A stretch of DNA of 64,000 nt from Pempheris klunzingeri (lineage: Eukaryota; Chordata; Actinopteri; Acropomatiformes; Pempheridae). Of the stretch, positions 1 to 28,222 are shown in pieces. Each line of letters begins with the position of its first letter. Position 1 is the stretch's first letter. Both the position numbers and the translations under genes were made by a program. Location of the stretch: positions 13,447,618-13,511,617 of the forward strand of contig NC_092013.1 in NCBI RefSeq assembly GCF_042242105.1, written 5' to 3'. The notes under the pieces are model-generated. The model saw only the letters and a list, made by a program, of their open reading frames with translations, was not told the DNA's origin and ran no database searches.

Positions 1-16974
<16,974 letters not shown>

Positions 16975-17037
16975 CTAAGTGAATGAAAGGAAAACCAAAC
17001 TACCCAGTTAATCAAGGAAGAAGCCTATTTCACTCTG

Positions 17038-17087
<50 letters not shown>
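17038..17087 (+). repeat. ATCT tetranucleotide repeat
   Basis: About twelve units, ending some 63 nt upstream (in GRM2 direction) of the predicted acceptor at 16975. Confidence 0.97.
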
Positions 17088-18585
17088 TTTTAACAGCATA
17101 TGTGAGCAGAAAGTACAATCTAACTGCTGAGGAATGAAACACAGCGGAGTAATTACATGGCAGTATGTCTCAAAATGTGCATTACTGACGGCCCCCAGCA
17201 GCTTTTATTTGTGCTTTTTCGTCACAAATTTTCATTACTACCGCCATCCTCTTCCAACTTTGTGCCCACAGTGTTATTGAAGATATGAAACAGTCGCAAA
17301 CAGTAATAAATTCTGCTTTTACGCCTTGGTGGGACTGTTGTTTCATATTCAGTACAAGCCAGTTTATATCTACACTATCTTGCGGTTGTTCATAGTTTTC
17401 CTATTGATTTTTGCACAGACTTGTTTTTTTCTTAGTTTAATGCAATCTATAGAAACGTTACAGACAAATAATGCTATTACTGGACCGTTGAACCTAAGAT
17501 TGTTTTGTCAGGAGGCTGAAATCATCCAACGAATCTTATGAGTTACTTTTTGAAACGAAACATAAGTAGAGATCATTTCAGCCAGACTCTCTGGATTTCC
17601 AGTGTGAAATAATATCACTGCAGTTTTATCTGAGAGACAAGCTCAGACTTACCTCTGCCGAGTGGCCACATCAAACATTTATACATATTTAAGGAACCTC
17701 TCAAGTAAAGCATAATTTCCAAGCTTACAACAGAGCTATCACATAGATGGTGGTTCTCCTCGATGGCTGGGGTTGCCATGGAAACATGGTGGGTAAAAAA
17801 TAAGGGTTGGACTGCAGGGAAGTGGGCAGCGAGACACATATGCTAATATAGATTCCTATCATGTCGAGGTTACAGGTTTTGGTCTCACCAGGAGTTGTTA
17901 TGATGTTTGATTAGGGAGGTGGGGCTGGTTCAATCACAGTGGGCTTAGAGCCCCCCCTCTACCACCAATCCTGTTTCTTTCAAACACAGTAGGCATTCAT
18001 TACATCCATCAAACAAACAGATTGATTTAAGCAGTAGGTACTCGCATAGAGGCTGTGGACTTTTAATGACTCATAACTCAATAGTCCTCTTTTCAAGACT
18101 ATTATCAACATATCTTTATCACAGAAAACATCAGCAGTATTAGTCATTATTATTTCAAAATCAAGGGGAGTGCACAAATGAATCAACAGAAATTGCCTGT
18201 GTGTCTGTTTTTGATTTTTTTTTTTTTAATCCAAGTTCAGAAGAGTCACGCTGGTAAACCCACAGTGCTTGGCTATAGTTTGGGCTATCCAATGTCCTGC
18301 TGCTCCCTCTCCATTAACAAGCAGCGGGGAGCTTATTAGTGACTTTTCCTACTATATCTCACAGTGTTGTTACTGATATAATAACATTACCTAAAAATGT
18401 GTCACCTGTAGACCCAAATGCATTATCAGCTCTATTATTAGTAGACCTCTTAACAGTCACATTGTTCGATCTGAGTGCGTCCTGTTTCCTGTGCTCACAG
18501 AGGCAGAAACCCTCCCCAGTGCGGTATGCTGGGGCAGGTTACAAAATCACCAGCTCCTGCAGCTACACTGAGATAAGTTCATCTG

Positions 18586-18605
18586 GTGTGTGTGTGTGTG
18601 TGTGT
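18586..18605 (+). repeat. GT dinucleotide repeat
   Basis: Ten GT units. Confidence 0.93.
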
Positions 18606-21479
18606 AAGCATATTTTTACAGGGACATTTAAAGAATATCCTGTGACATCCCAGGAGCAGTGCAACCAACAAACAACAGAGAAGCCGAGGGGGGAAAGTGT
18701 AATGAATGCTGAAATTCCCCCCAGATAAATATTACATCAGGCTGTGGGTGGAAAACCTTATGGTACATTGATGGATCTACTGCACCCCTCAGCAGGAAAG
18801 ATTACATGTCGTAACGTGTTAAGTTTTAATGTAAAATCTGTCTCAGACCTGCTGTGTGTCCTGGAAAGTAGGTGCAGGTGTTTAGTAGCGCTACGTCACA
18901 TTTACCCTATTATTAGAACCAAGGTGAGAAAGTATGCTTGAAGAGTTCAACATTACCAGTCTAATTGCCCCTCTGTGCCGCCTGTCGGGGCAGATGGGGG
19001 ATTTCTGGTTGCAAAGACTAGGTCACAGTGTGAATTAATGGCGCAATAAGGAACAGCCAATTAGGCAGGCCTATGCAAACTAGGCCAAAGTGAGGCTGGA
19101 GGTCCAGAAGAGCCTCTAAAAACCTTCAAGAGGTGCAAAAAAAGTGTGAGGGGTCTGAAGTGGACATGAAATACGGCTATCAAACCCATATTTCCTACCA
19201 ATATTTGAAACGCTTATTAAACGGGAGCAGCTTGCATGAGCGTTCAATCTAAGCCTCTGATTAGTTGTAAAGTAGCTCCTATCAGGCCTCAATCACATCA
19301 TTAAAACTATCTTGATGTAGAAACGGCTGTCACACTCACGCCCAGCAGCTAAGAGAGAGTCGCTCGCTCCCCAGATGTCTGAGCACAATATTCCCTCTGA
19401 AAGCCAAGTTCAAAAAGAAAAGGCAGTGTGCTTTTCTCAGCTTTGAACCATCAGCTAATGCATTACTGCAACCGCCCAGGACAGAGAGGATTTCGCCAAA
19501 CATTAGCATAAAGAAGCTTTGAGAACACCATTCCTATTTGTCTTGTCCAAATATAACTAATGTGTATCGTGTGACTCACCGCAGAGTCGCTTTCAGCAAT
19601 GATGGTGATTGGCACGTATAATCGCTGTATGTGCATGTATCTGTGGAGAAATACAATGCTATTCATATCTGGAAAATGATCTAAAGGATAGTTTGGAGGG
19701 TGAGGGACCAACCACCTGTTTGTTATTGTTGACTAAATCCTTTATGATCATGCAAAACACATCTATTTAATGTGTCATTTGATGCTATGATGTGAAATTA
19801 TGTTATTAACGATCATTTTAACCCCTCGAGCATTTAGACTTTGCTATCAGGCTTGTTTGGCACATAGCCTTTTACAGAGCACTTAAACGTACATGACATG
19901 ACATTTAATTTAGTGCTTTATCCACTACACATGAATCATTAAGCCCGTTGAGTAATAACAGCCTAAGAACAGCACTTGCCCTATGAGATTTATTTAAAAT
20001 ATTGCTCTCCAGTGTTTATGTGCCCAACACTGATAGGGGTGATAATTTCATTAAAATTTATGGAGTACTTTTTTTGTGCTCATTATAATGACAAAATCCA
20101 CAAGATGGATTGTGGACAAAATGTCATCCTTTTCTCAAATAAAAACAATTTTTTTCTTCAGGTGATATGACACAAGAGAGCAGTAAAATGAAAGTATCCT
20201 GGAAAACTGAGCTATTTAGTCAGAGGACAGAAAACAAATCACCCTTGACATTTAACATTATGACCTCTGATGAAGGGCTGGAACGAGACATTCAAAGCAA
20301 AATAAATATATTTAAAAGAAGAAAACAAGAAAGAAAGAAAAAAAGCAGCGCTGCCATAACTCCAGTAATGATTTCCATCATTATACCACCTCCAGTAGGG
20401 ACACAGTTTATCCCTCCACCTGGACTTGTCAGCTGAAGGAATTAGGATGCCTCTACGGTGGCCAGCAGCCAGCTGAGTGTGAATTTGAACGTAGATCAAG
20501 TGCATTATTTTGTCAAAAATTGTGCAGGGAAATCTGTTTTCTCGGCCTGTTTTGCTCTCAAAAACAACAGGTGATTGTTTTGTGTTAATAAGTCACCTGG
20601 GTGTTTATTCACAAGGTGACTGAATGTGTCTGAATCCCACACTGAGGCTGAGAGACAGAGTGAAGATATGAGACTGGCAGGCTGTCTTTGTTTACGGGCT
20701 ATTAACACTGGCATAACATTCACAGAGGCATGCATGGTTGTGTTACAGTAACTCATCTCTCCCTATCTTTCTCTTGCATTTGAGAGAAATCCCTCAGCTA
20801 CCTCACATCCTGCCTGATCCACAGACGACAATTTAATGCATGTGATCATGCATTTGTCCGATGCCAAATCAAGTTCTTTCTTTTAATGTTTTGCTCCCAG
20901 CAAATTCTTGCATGGATCTTGCAAACTGAAAGCAGGCGAATTAGCTGCACAGCAGGGTGTTGTTACATTGTTTAGGGCGCAGCCTGAAAACAAAAGCTCT
21001 GATTGGTTTGAGAAGAGCAAGTGAGATATGATTATGCAATTTCTAGTCGAAACAATTGTGACTGAGTCTCTCAGGTCAAGTGTGAAAGAACTTCACATGT
21101 TCATCCCAAGGTTTTTCCAGAGTGCAGCCGCTCTCAGGTGTTTTGTGGTTAATGTGATAAAGCAGTATAGACTATAAGGTGCTGTTTCAGTTTACTCTGA
21201 GGCATATTCACAGGTGACCATGATCTGCCGGCTGAGATTTCAGTGTGATAAGGAGAAAATGTTAATCAGCTGATCGTGATAATGGATTCGGTGGCTCTTA
21301 AGTTGAGGTTGTGGGATACACGATCAAATCTTGTAAGGAGGACAACTAAATATGCAAAGGCACGTCGGACAGGGAAATACAGTCATTTCTATAGCAAAAA
21401 TATGTTTACATCAAACTTATTAAGTGGTCATTTCTTACCCGGTGGTTGCGCTGGATGTATCTTGTCCGATATATCTGCA

Positions 21480-21761
21480 AGTGTCCTTTCCACAAGCCGT
21501 GCGAGGGTAACGCGAGGAGCTTCATGTGACGATCAGGGTCCAGATGTTGTTCACTTTGAGCATGTTTGCCAGGCAGCGGTTTGGATCTGTCCTTGGTTCT
21601 GAAGTGCTGCTCGCATTGGCAAGTGTGGCAAACTCCTCCCGGTGCTCTCCACAACTTGTGCCTGCCGGCCGCCGTGCGCTCGAGCCTGCACAGTAAACCT
21701 ACCGCCCAGCAGTGTTCACATGTCCACATGCATCGACAGTAGGGGATGCTCGGAGGATCCT

Positions 21762-21801
<40 letters not shown>

Positions 21802-22230
21802 CGCGTGTATGTGTGTGTGTGTCACCGGCAGCCGCACTGACAGACAATCTGGATGAAACTATGATCACACGTTTAGTTTGCTTTACATTTCACTGTGTAG
21901 GTTCGTGCCTCGTCGGAAAGTTTCCATAAAATCAACTTCCAAAGCAGAGCTGTGGAGAAATCCCGCTGCGGTGCCGTCGGATCTGAGGCTGGCGGCCGCT
22001 CTCTGCTGCTCCACAGCCACAATGAGCGCAACCAGCCGACGCTGCGCTCTCGCCTTTCACAAACCCCACTGCGCTTCGTATGGCGTTTGTTTGCAAGGCA
22101 GCGGAGCGAGTTAGAGGATCGACTCAAGAGCGACGCTAAAAAACGACCTTACAATGAGTGGTATGTGCTGTTAAGTGTGCGGGAGAAAAGGCACGATAAC
22201 AATGGTGAAAGTGCGTAAGTTTAAATCCTG
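21480..22230 (-). promoter_or_regulatory. GC/CpG-rich block, candidate GRM2 promoter or first noncoding exon
   Basis: Compared with the AT-rich flanks, this stretch is visibly richer in G, C and CpG (for example near 21665-21710 and 21955-22125). It lies about 5 kb upstream of the GRM2 start exon and is the only such block between GRM2 and TEX264. On the minus strand a G|GTAGGT sequence at 21703/21702 could serve as donor of a first exon. The whole block is split by a GT repeat at 21764-21822. No TATA box is evident. The assignment to GRM2 is inference from position. Confidence 0.35.
21764..21822 (+). repeat. Imperfect TG/CG dinucleotide repeat inside the CpG-rich block
   Basis: A TG tract with a GCGTGCGCGTGTA interruption near 21797-21809; it lies within the candidate GRM2 promoter. 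Confidence 0.93.
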
Positions 22231-22563
22231 TTCCCAACTTGTCACGGGTCCTTTGCGCTCCTTGTGAAAACTCAGCACGAACGGTGTCGATATCCAACTT
22301 TTGATGATCAGCACTCCTCCCCCTCCAAAAAATGTGAAAATATCTGAAAACAGACTACAAGGTGCTGCAGCTTTCCAGCTAAAATTAGAAAGGTGAGCAT
22401 CAACTTTTTAGTCTTTTGTTTCCCTCCATGAAGGCTGGCTAGCTCCTCAATCACCTCCATCTCATTAAACCTGAATCACACTCCAGATGAGTGGCACAGC
22501 ACTTTACAAGCTAAAGAGAGACACTGCAGTTTGTTTTTCACTGAAAAGGCTACAACGTCCCCT

Positions 22564-22566
<3 letters not shown>

Positions 22567-22612
<46 letters not shown>
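22567..22612 (+). repeat. CA dinucleotide repeat
   Basis: About 23 CA units directly adjoining the repeat at 22613-22895. Confidence 0.97.
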
Positions 22613-22614
<2 letters not shown>

Positions 22615-22895
22615 TACTTGTGCTTCTATCTTTGTGAGGACACTCACAGACATAACGCACTCCCCAGCCCCTTGTCCTAATCTTAACTATCACTAACTAA
22701 ATGCCTTACCCCAACCCTTACCCTGCACTTCACCTGAACCTTAACCTTAAAACCAAGTCTTAACCCTCAAATGGCCCTTTGAAGTTGTGAGGACCGACTA
22801 AAATGTCCTCACTTTCCAAACATGTCCTCACTCTGCCTGTAAAACACTTTGTAGTCCTCACTATGTAGCAAGTACAAGAACCGACACACACACTA
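22613..22895 (+). repeat. Teleost interspersed repeat, family D (TTAACC-rich, CA-flanked)
   Basis: Key phrases are GTGAGGACACTCACAGACAT, CCTTACCCCAACCCTTACCC, CCAAGTCTTAACCCTCAAAT, GAAGTTGTGAGGACCGACTA, AAATGTCCTCACTTTCCAAA and ACTATGTAGCAAGTACAAGA, followed by ACACACACAC. This unit occurs repeatedly in perch-like fish, typically bordered by CA tracts. Confidence 0.7.
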
Positions 22896-24616
22896 AAGTA
22901 AAACAGTTCATATCATTTAAGGCTGAAGGAAGTTGAGCTGAAGGTTGAATCTAGCACAGGAAAATACAGCATTCGTCCTCCTATGTTGTATTGTTAGAAA
23001 TAACCCTATATTAATACACATATAAAACACATTAATATTGTTTGACATTCTCCAGCCAAAACAAATGACCTTTACTGCACTACTTCAGCCTATTAACTAT
23101 TTAAAAGCTGTGCAGCCAGCGGTGGAAAAAGTCTCACAGGTAATTAAGGTTAACTCTACTACATGCTGTTTAGTTGTGAAGCACACCACAGAGACACCAT
23201 TACATGCAACAAAGTGTGCACTTTTTTCTGATTCAAAACAGTATAACATCAGTGACATTCCTGTTGCATAATTAGTGAGGACTGCTGCACCAGTCTGGGT
23301 TTTGCATCCTGCTCTGTCCCCTGCCGCACAACCAGTAACAATTAAATCTGCAAATATTCAAGAGGCAATATAAAGTTCAGTCAGTATGAATTCAGGTTCA
23401 TTACTCAACCACTTCTGTCACCTTCACACTTTTAAGCACCACCATCTCTCTCCACCTCCACCCTTCCTCTCAGCACCACACACACACGCAAAACACATCT
23501 CATCATTTTCAAATGCTTCATTTCCGGACTAACAATAGCTACTCTGCAGTTTGGGTTTGGGAAAAGAAGGACTTTTTCTGTGTACAGTGGCAATTAAAAT
23601 GACGAGCAGGTCCTGCTAGTTGCATAATTCCCTCAGCTAACACAAAGGGACCAATTTTCTCCTGAAATAGAATTGCAGTTTACATTACAATAGTTGAGGG
23701 CTTGTGGGTGGAATGCAGAGTTTAGATAGGAACATGCCAATTAATGTCAAGTGAAATTATAGGACAGAAGCAAAGTGTCCCTAGCCAGTGGTCAGTGTGC
23801 ATCAGTCTGATTGTTGCTGCCTTTGTGGTTTTCTGATAATTCAATGATAATGGATGATGACAAAACAATCAGCCCCAAAATCCACCATTTAGCTTCTCTC
23901 AGTGGTGTTTATGTTTTTGTTGCTATTCGCAAGTATGGAAACATGTTGTATTGTTAGAAAAAAAAAAAACTTCACCTAGTGTTCACAGAACAGAGAAAAA
24001 GTGGACAAACTCTTCAAACCAGGATACTTTCGCCTCTGAGCTGAGATAGATCGCTTTATATTTCCTCCATAGCATTTACTGTACGTGTGGTGTTCAAAAC
24101 ACTAAAATGTTCTAGACAATTGTTAGTCTGGAAACCTTTTTCACTGTGAAGAGCTGTTATTGGAGCTATGACTGATTTCTACTGAAGAAATAGTCCCTGT
24201 TTTTCTTTTCTTTTTTTTTCAAAATGTTCAAATCAACGTCTGTTGTTTTTAGTAATTTGAACACTGATATTTGGAAGACATTTGGTGCGTTTTTTCCAAT
24301 TTAGTTGTCCACAAACAGTGACACGTTTTGTTGTTTGAATCTAGGTGAAGTCTAGGTCTAGGTCCCTTTAAGCAACACGACTACTAAATGGTTCCAGAGA
24401 CTATCCTGTAGCTGGAAGGTCACAACTTCAGATAACTCTCATCGCACTTCGGTCCTTATTTTGATACTTCTGGCAAGCATCCAGTGTCCAGTGTATCATG
24501 AAACTCAAGCAGTCAGACAATCAAGACACACACGCCAAGCCTGTGAACAAGCCAAGAGTTTAGTCTGTCACTAAAATTACTTTATTTGGGGGTAAAACAA
24601 AAAGTGTTTCCAGCAG

Positions 24617-24765
24617 GGGTGGCTGTGGCTCAGAGGTAGAGCGGGTGGTCCATCAATCGGTAGATGGGTGGTTTGATCCCCACGTGTCAAAGTGTCCCGA
24701 AGCATAGATTCAATGTGTGAATGTGTTTGAAAGAATAGAAAAAAATAAAGACACTACAAGTACAG
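24617..24765 (+). mobile_element. tRNA-derived SINE, internally shortened
   Basis: GGGTGGCTGTGGCTCAGAGG resembles a pol III A box region, and GGTGGTTTGATCCCC (about 24667-24681) a B box. The continuation TCAAAGTGTCCCGAAGC and AATGTGTGAATGTGTTTGAA is the body seen in fish SINEs with this tRNA head. The order A box, B box, tail fits. It cannot fold into a proper tRNA cloverleaf, so it is not a tRNA gene. Confidence 0.75.
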
Positions 24766-24847
24766 ACCACTTACTTGTTAAAGCAACAATATTCACAGTA
24801 GGTTAGTTAAACCAGGAGTTTCAGGAACATTTTAACATTTGGCCATG

Positions 24848-24848
24848 T

Positions 24849-24879
<31 letters not shown>
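24848..24879 (+). repeat. GTTTT-type low-complexity repeat
   Basis: Tandem TTTTG units flanked by T runs. Confidence 0.9.
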
Positions 24880-24881
<2 letters not shown>

Positions 24882-27800
24882 TCTAAATAACCTGAGGCTT
24901 TTGATCATCCAACTGTTATGTTTCTTTTTAGCAATGCCACTGCATCCCCAGATCACAGCAATTATGTTTGGGAGCACAGAGGTATTATTGTGGACAGGAA
25001 CAGCACTCCTAAACTATGCAAATAAGATACAAGTTGTAATAAACTGGAATTACCCTTTAAATTCCCACAGTATCCCCAGAGTGTTTACCTCTGAGCCTTT
25101 GAGATCATTACTTTGTCACACCCGTGATGAGTTTAGATTCCCCATGCCCAGCCTGTGTGCACAATAAGCATCCAAGCCTACAAATAATTTGCATATCAGC
25201 ATGGACTCAGCGAGTTACTATCACATGTGTATACGTGAGAAAGAGAGGAGCACACCCACTGCTCCCAGAGACGTGTTATAATTATACACACAGAAAGCAT
25301 CTCGGGGCTTCACTCTTGGTCTTAAAGCTCATCCATCTTATTTAAATTTATCCTTTGGGAATTTAACCCCATCTTTAGCGTAATCAGCATTTAGATTAAA
25401 AATATAAACACCCACTATAGATCATCTTATTTGTAGAACATTTGTCAGGTAAAAGCTCAGCACTCAAACAATTAAGTCTCCAATTTAGAGTAAATTAATG
25501 AATCAGTGATTCTGTAATGGGCTCGGTTTGTTTGTTTGTTGTTCATGTTCCCATGTTCCCGTGGAGTAAAAACATACAGGAGCTTAACAAGCAGTTGTCA
25601 AGCAAAATTACTCTGGTAAACAGTTAAAGCTAAAGATCTCCATGAGGGAAACGTCTTTCTCTTCTGAGACCACGCTGACAGATTATGTACAAAAATGCAG
25701 TTCAGACAAAAAACAATTGTGGCTGGCAGCCTCTAACAATATGCTACTGAGGCATTGCCCAAGAAATAGGTTTACAGGATTATCAGGATGATTTAAAGAA
25801 AACCCCAAATCAGTCAATGTCCAAGATTTGTTCTAGGTTTCACTCAGTTATCCAGATAACTCTGCAAATCCTCTCCGTGATTGAATGAACGCCCCAGTCA
25901 GGGAAAGCAGTATTGTGAAGCTGATTGAATGCATCTACTTGAATGCCTTAATTCTGTATAGTCTATTCATGTACCATGATTATGTATTTATAATGGCTGT
26001 AAAGATAGGTCCACATTTTTTTTCAATCCAGGCTAGATTAAAACGTTAATTGCTATTTAAGACTGTGGATGGCACAACTTCACAACAGCTTTGGTTGAGA
26101 TAAAATACCCTCTCTTCCGCAGGGTCAATTGTGGAGCCTTTGCAGGATAGCTTATACTTTCAAAAAGTGTCAGTTTATCTGAGTAGCTCAGTGTATGCAA
26201 ATGTTATTGACTTGAAACCGGCATACATGACTTTTCTCTCACTTGATTACACACATGCACATCCCTTTGAGCTGCCTGCACCCTCCAAGTGAGCTGTGAA
26301 AATTTCGGTGTGATCTCCCAGTTGTTGGAGGATAAAGGATATGGATATGACTGGACATACATTATAGGCTGTGGGTCATCAGGTGGTCTTTTAGGCTGCA
26401 GCTGCCATGTTTATTTCAGAAGGAAAGTAACTAAAGGAGAGAAAAACAAAGCAGAAATCAGCCTGTACAAAGAGACAGCAGATGGGAAAGGGCTTGAAAA
26501 AGTAAAATAACAGAATATGATGGCTAAGCAGAAAATGAAGGAGCCAGGCAATGAGTGTGTGAAAATAATTTGAGGATGCAAGAAGCCACATGTAGAGTGA
26601 CTGTAAATACAAGGTAGAGTCACAGAGCTTTGCTTTCAGTAATAGTGAAATGAATATTAATGCTCAGCTCACTTGTCTTGTCATCTTTCTCCTTGACTGA
26701 TCATGGCAGCAGGCTGCACACTCGCCATAATCATGTCCTCGATCTTAGAGGTGGTCAGGACGACTACAGGAAGAAGGTAATTATGCACTCATTCACACCT
26801 TTCCCTTTGGAAATGGAGTCAATTTTATATTAAAACATGCGCATCATGAGCAGAGCTGTGACAACACAGCCTAAAAATACACAGTCGCTCTACACAAGGC
26901 ACACAAATATTCAAATGCAAGAAGAAGAAAAAAACAGTACAGATCATGTTGTGAGGTCTTTGTACTTACAGCAGTTTCAATGACTTATGTCTGTCATTTC
27001 TAACTGAAATGAACGACTGTGAACAGGTCAATAAGAATTGCATGTATGTTTGAGAATCAATCAACTCAACAAACAAAAATCGGTTCAATCTTAAAAATGA
27101 AGGAAACTCAATCATTCTGAAAACGACAGAATGATTATTTGAACTGGAGATGTAAAATATTGATAGACATTCAAGTAAAATGCTTTCAGTCATCTCGTAT
27201 CATTTTGACAAATAACATCACTTCTGTAAAAAACATTTCAAGAAACTCAGGTTACCTGAATAAGTTATGCAGATTTCAACTGGATGGTTTTCTGTCCGCA
27301 AAATCTAGCAGATTTGTATAGTTTCACTTTAAAACTGTGCTTTTAAAAGAGTAAAAAGTCTTCTTATAATCAACAAATCCACTGAAAAGGCCAAAATTGA
27401 CAATGAATTGATCCTACCAACAGTTATTGGCTGTGCAGCACAAGTCTGATAGAGCATATTCCTTTTCACCATAGTCATCCTTTATTGTCCAATAACTATT
27501 AAAGACACGTCAGTGAGACGCGCTGTTGCTCTGGGCGACACGTTCCTTTATTCCGATGAACATGTTGACTGTTTACTCTGATTTGATCGTGCATACATCG
27601 TCCTTCTGCCATAAACACTCACTTGAGCATCAAATGTGGGTTAAGAAAGAAAAACTACAGTGCCCAGCTGTTTTGAGAAATTAGTTTTTAAATGGCATTA
27701 TATATTAATGACCTGCTACGGTTAATGTCTGCTGTAGGGAAGAACAGGCAAATGCATTGTTGTTGGTGGTCTTTTCAATGGATTTGTTTACAATAACAAA

Positions 27801-27901
27801 AATATTGAATATCGCCTTCTTTATCCTTTGATATTCCCTATTTGGACATGAACACATTGTGAGGCATGCTTTTCACTTCACAACCTCTTGAATTTCAGTC
27901 C

Positions 27902-27907
27902 TTTATT
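27902..27907 (-). terminator. tex264: Candidate TEX264 poly(A) signal
   Basis: AATAAA occurs on the minus strand 35 nt after the TEX264 stop codon. If used, the 3'UTR would be very short; other signals may lie further downstream. Confidence 0.35.
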
Positions 27908-27941
27908 CTCTCATCTTCAACTAATATGTCTCACTGAACTT

Positions 27942-28222
27942 TTACTCTTCTCCTCCGATGACACCCCACCACTCCTGAGTGGGAGCCTCCAGGCTCTTCT
28001 GGTTGGAGTCTCCGTGAAGCCGCTCCTCTCTCGCTGCCTGCTGTCCACCAGTCTGCTCCCAGTCGAGCTCTTTCAACGTGGTTTCCCCAGAGCTTTTCCC
28101 TCTGTCGTCCCTGTCACCTTGATCCTGCATGGGCATGGAGTGGACTGAGGACATCGCCGGGGACGTCTCTCTGCTGTCTGACAGGAGAACCCCACTCCCT
28201 GAGCTGTATTCACTGTTCGAGT
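27942..28222 (-). CDS. tex264: TEX264 coding exon 4 (disordered tail, LIR region, stop)
   Basis: The acceptor GGTGCAG is followed by DSNSEYSSGSGVLLSDSRET, matching the human SRETS region. The exon encodes residues 215-307 and ends at TAA 27942-27944. It carries the LIR-equivalent T-T-L-K-E-L-D-W at about 262-269, and the C terminus EWWGVIGGEE. The open frame continues upstream of the acceptor by chance to 28280. Confidence 0.93.

Larger units (their letters stand above)
16975..21480 (-). other. Probable GRM2 5' intron or upstream region
   Basis: No coding exon was found here. The block holds a tetranucleotide repeat at 17038-17087, a GT repeat at 18586-18605 and a stretch at about 18950-19400 with mixed composition that may be conserved non-coding DNA. 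Calling it an intron depends on the predicted acceptor at 16975. Confidence 0.4.
22896..27901. other. Intergenic spacer between GRM2 and TEX264
   Basis: No coding exon was recognised. Identifiable contents are a tRNA-derived SINE at about 24617-24765 and a TTTTG repeat at 24848-24879. The remainder is AT-rich spacer with short, low-quality open frames only. Confidence 0.7.

Noticed and set aside
17038-17087. CRISPR-like or other spaced array (also 50161-50244)
   Set aside because: Pure tandem tetranucleotides without spacers in a vertebrate genome; ordinary microsatellites.
21406-21837. Open frame of 143 codons with a His-Thr run on the minus strand
   Set aside because: The run comes from the TG/CA microsatellite; the rest has no similarity and lies in a CpG-rich promoter-like block.
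24617-24700. tRNA gene
   Set aside because: A and B boxes are present but acceptor and anticodon stems do not form; the downstream body is that of a SINE.
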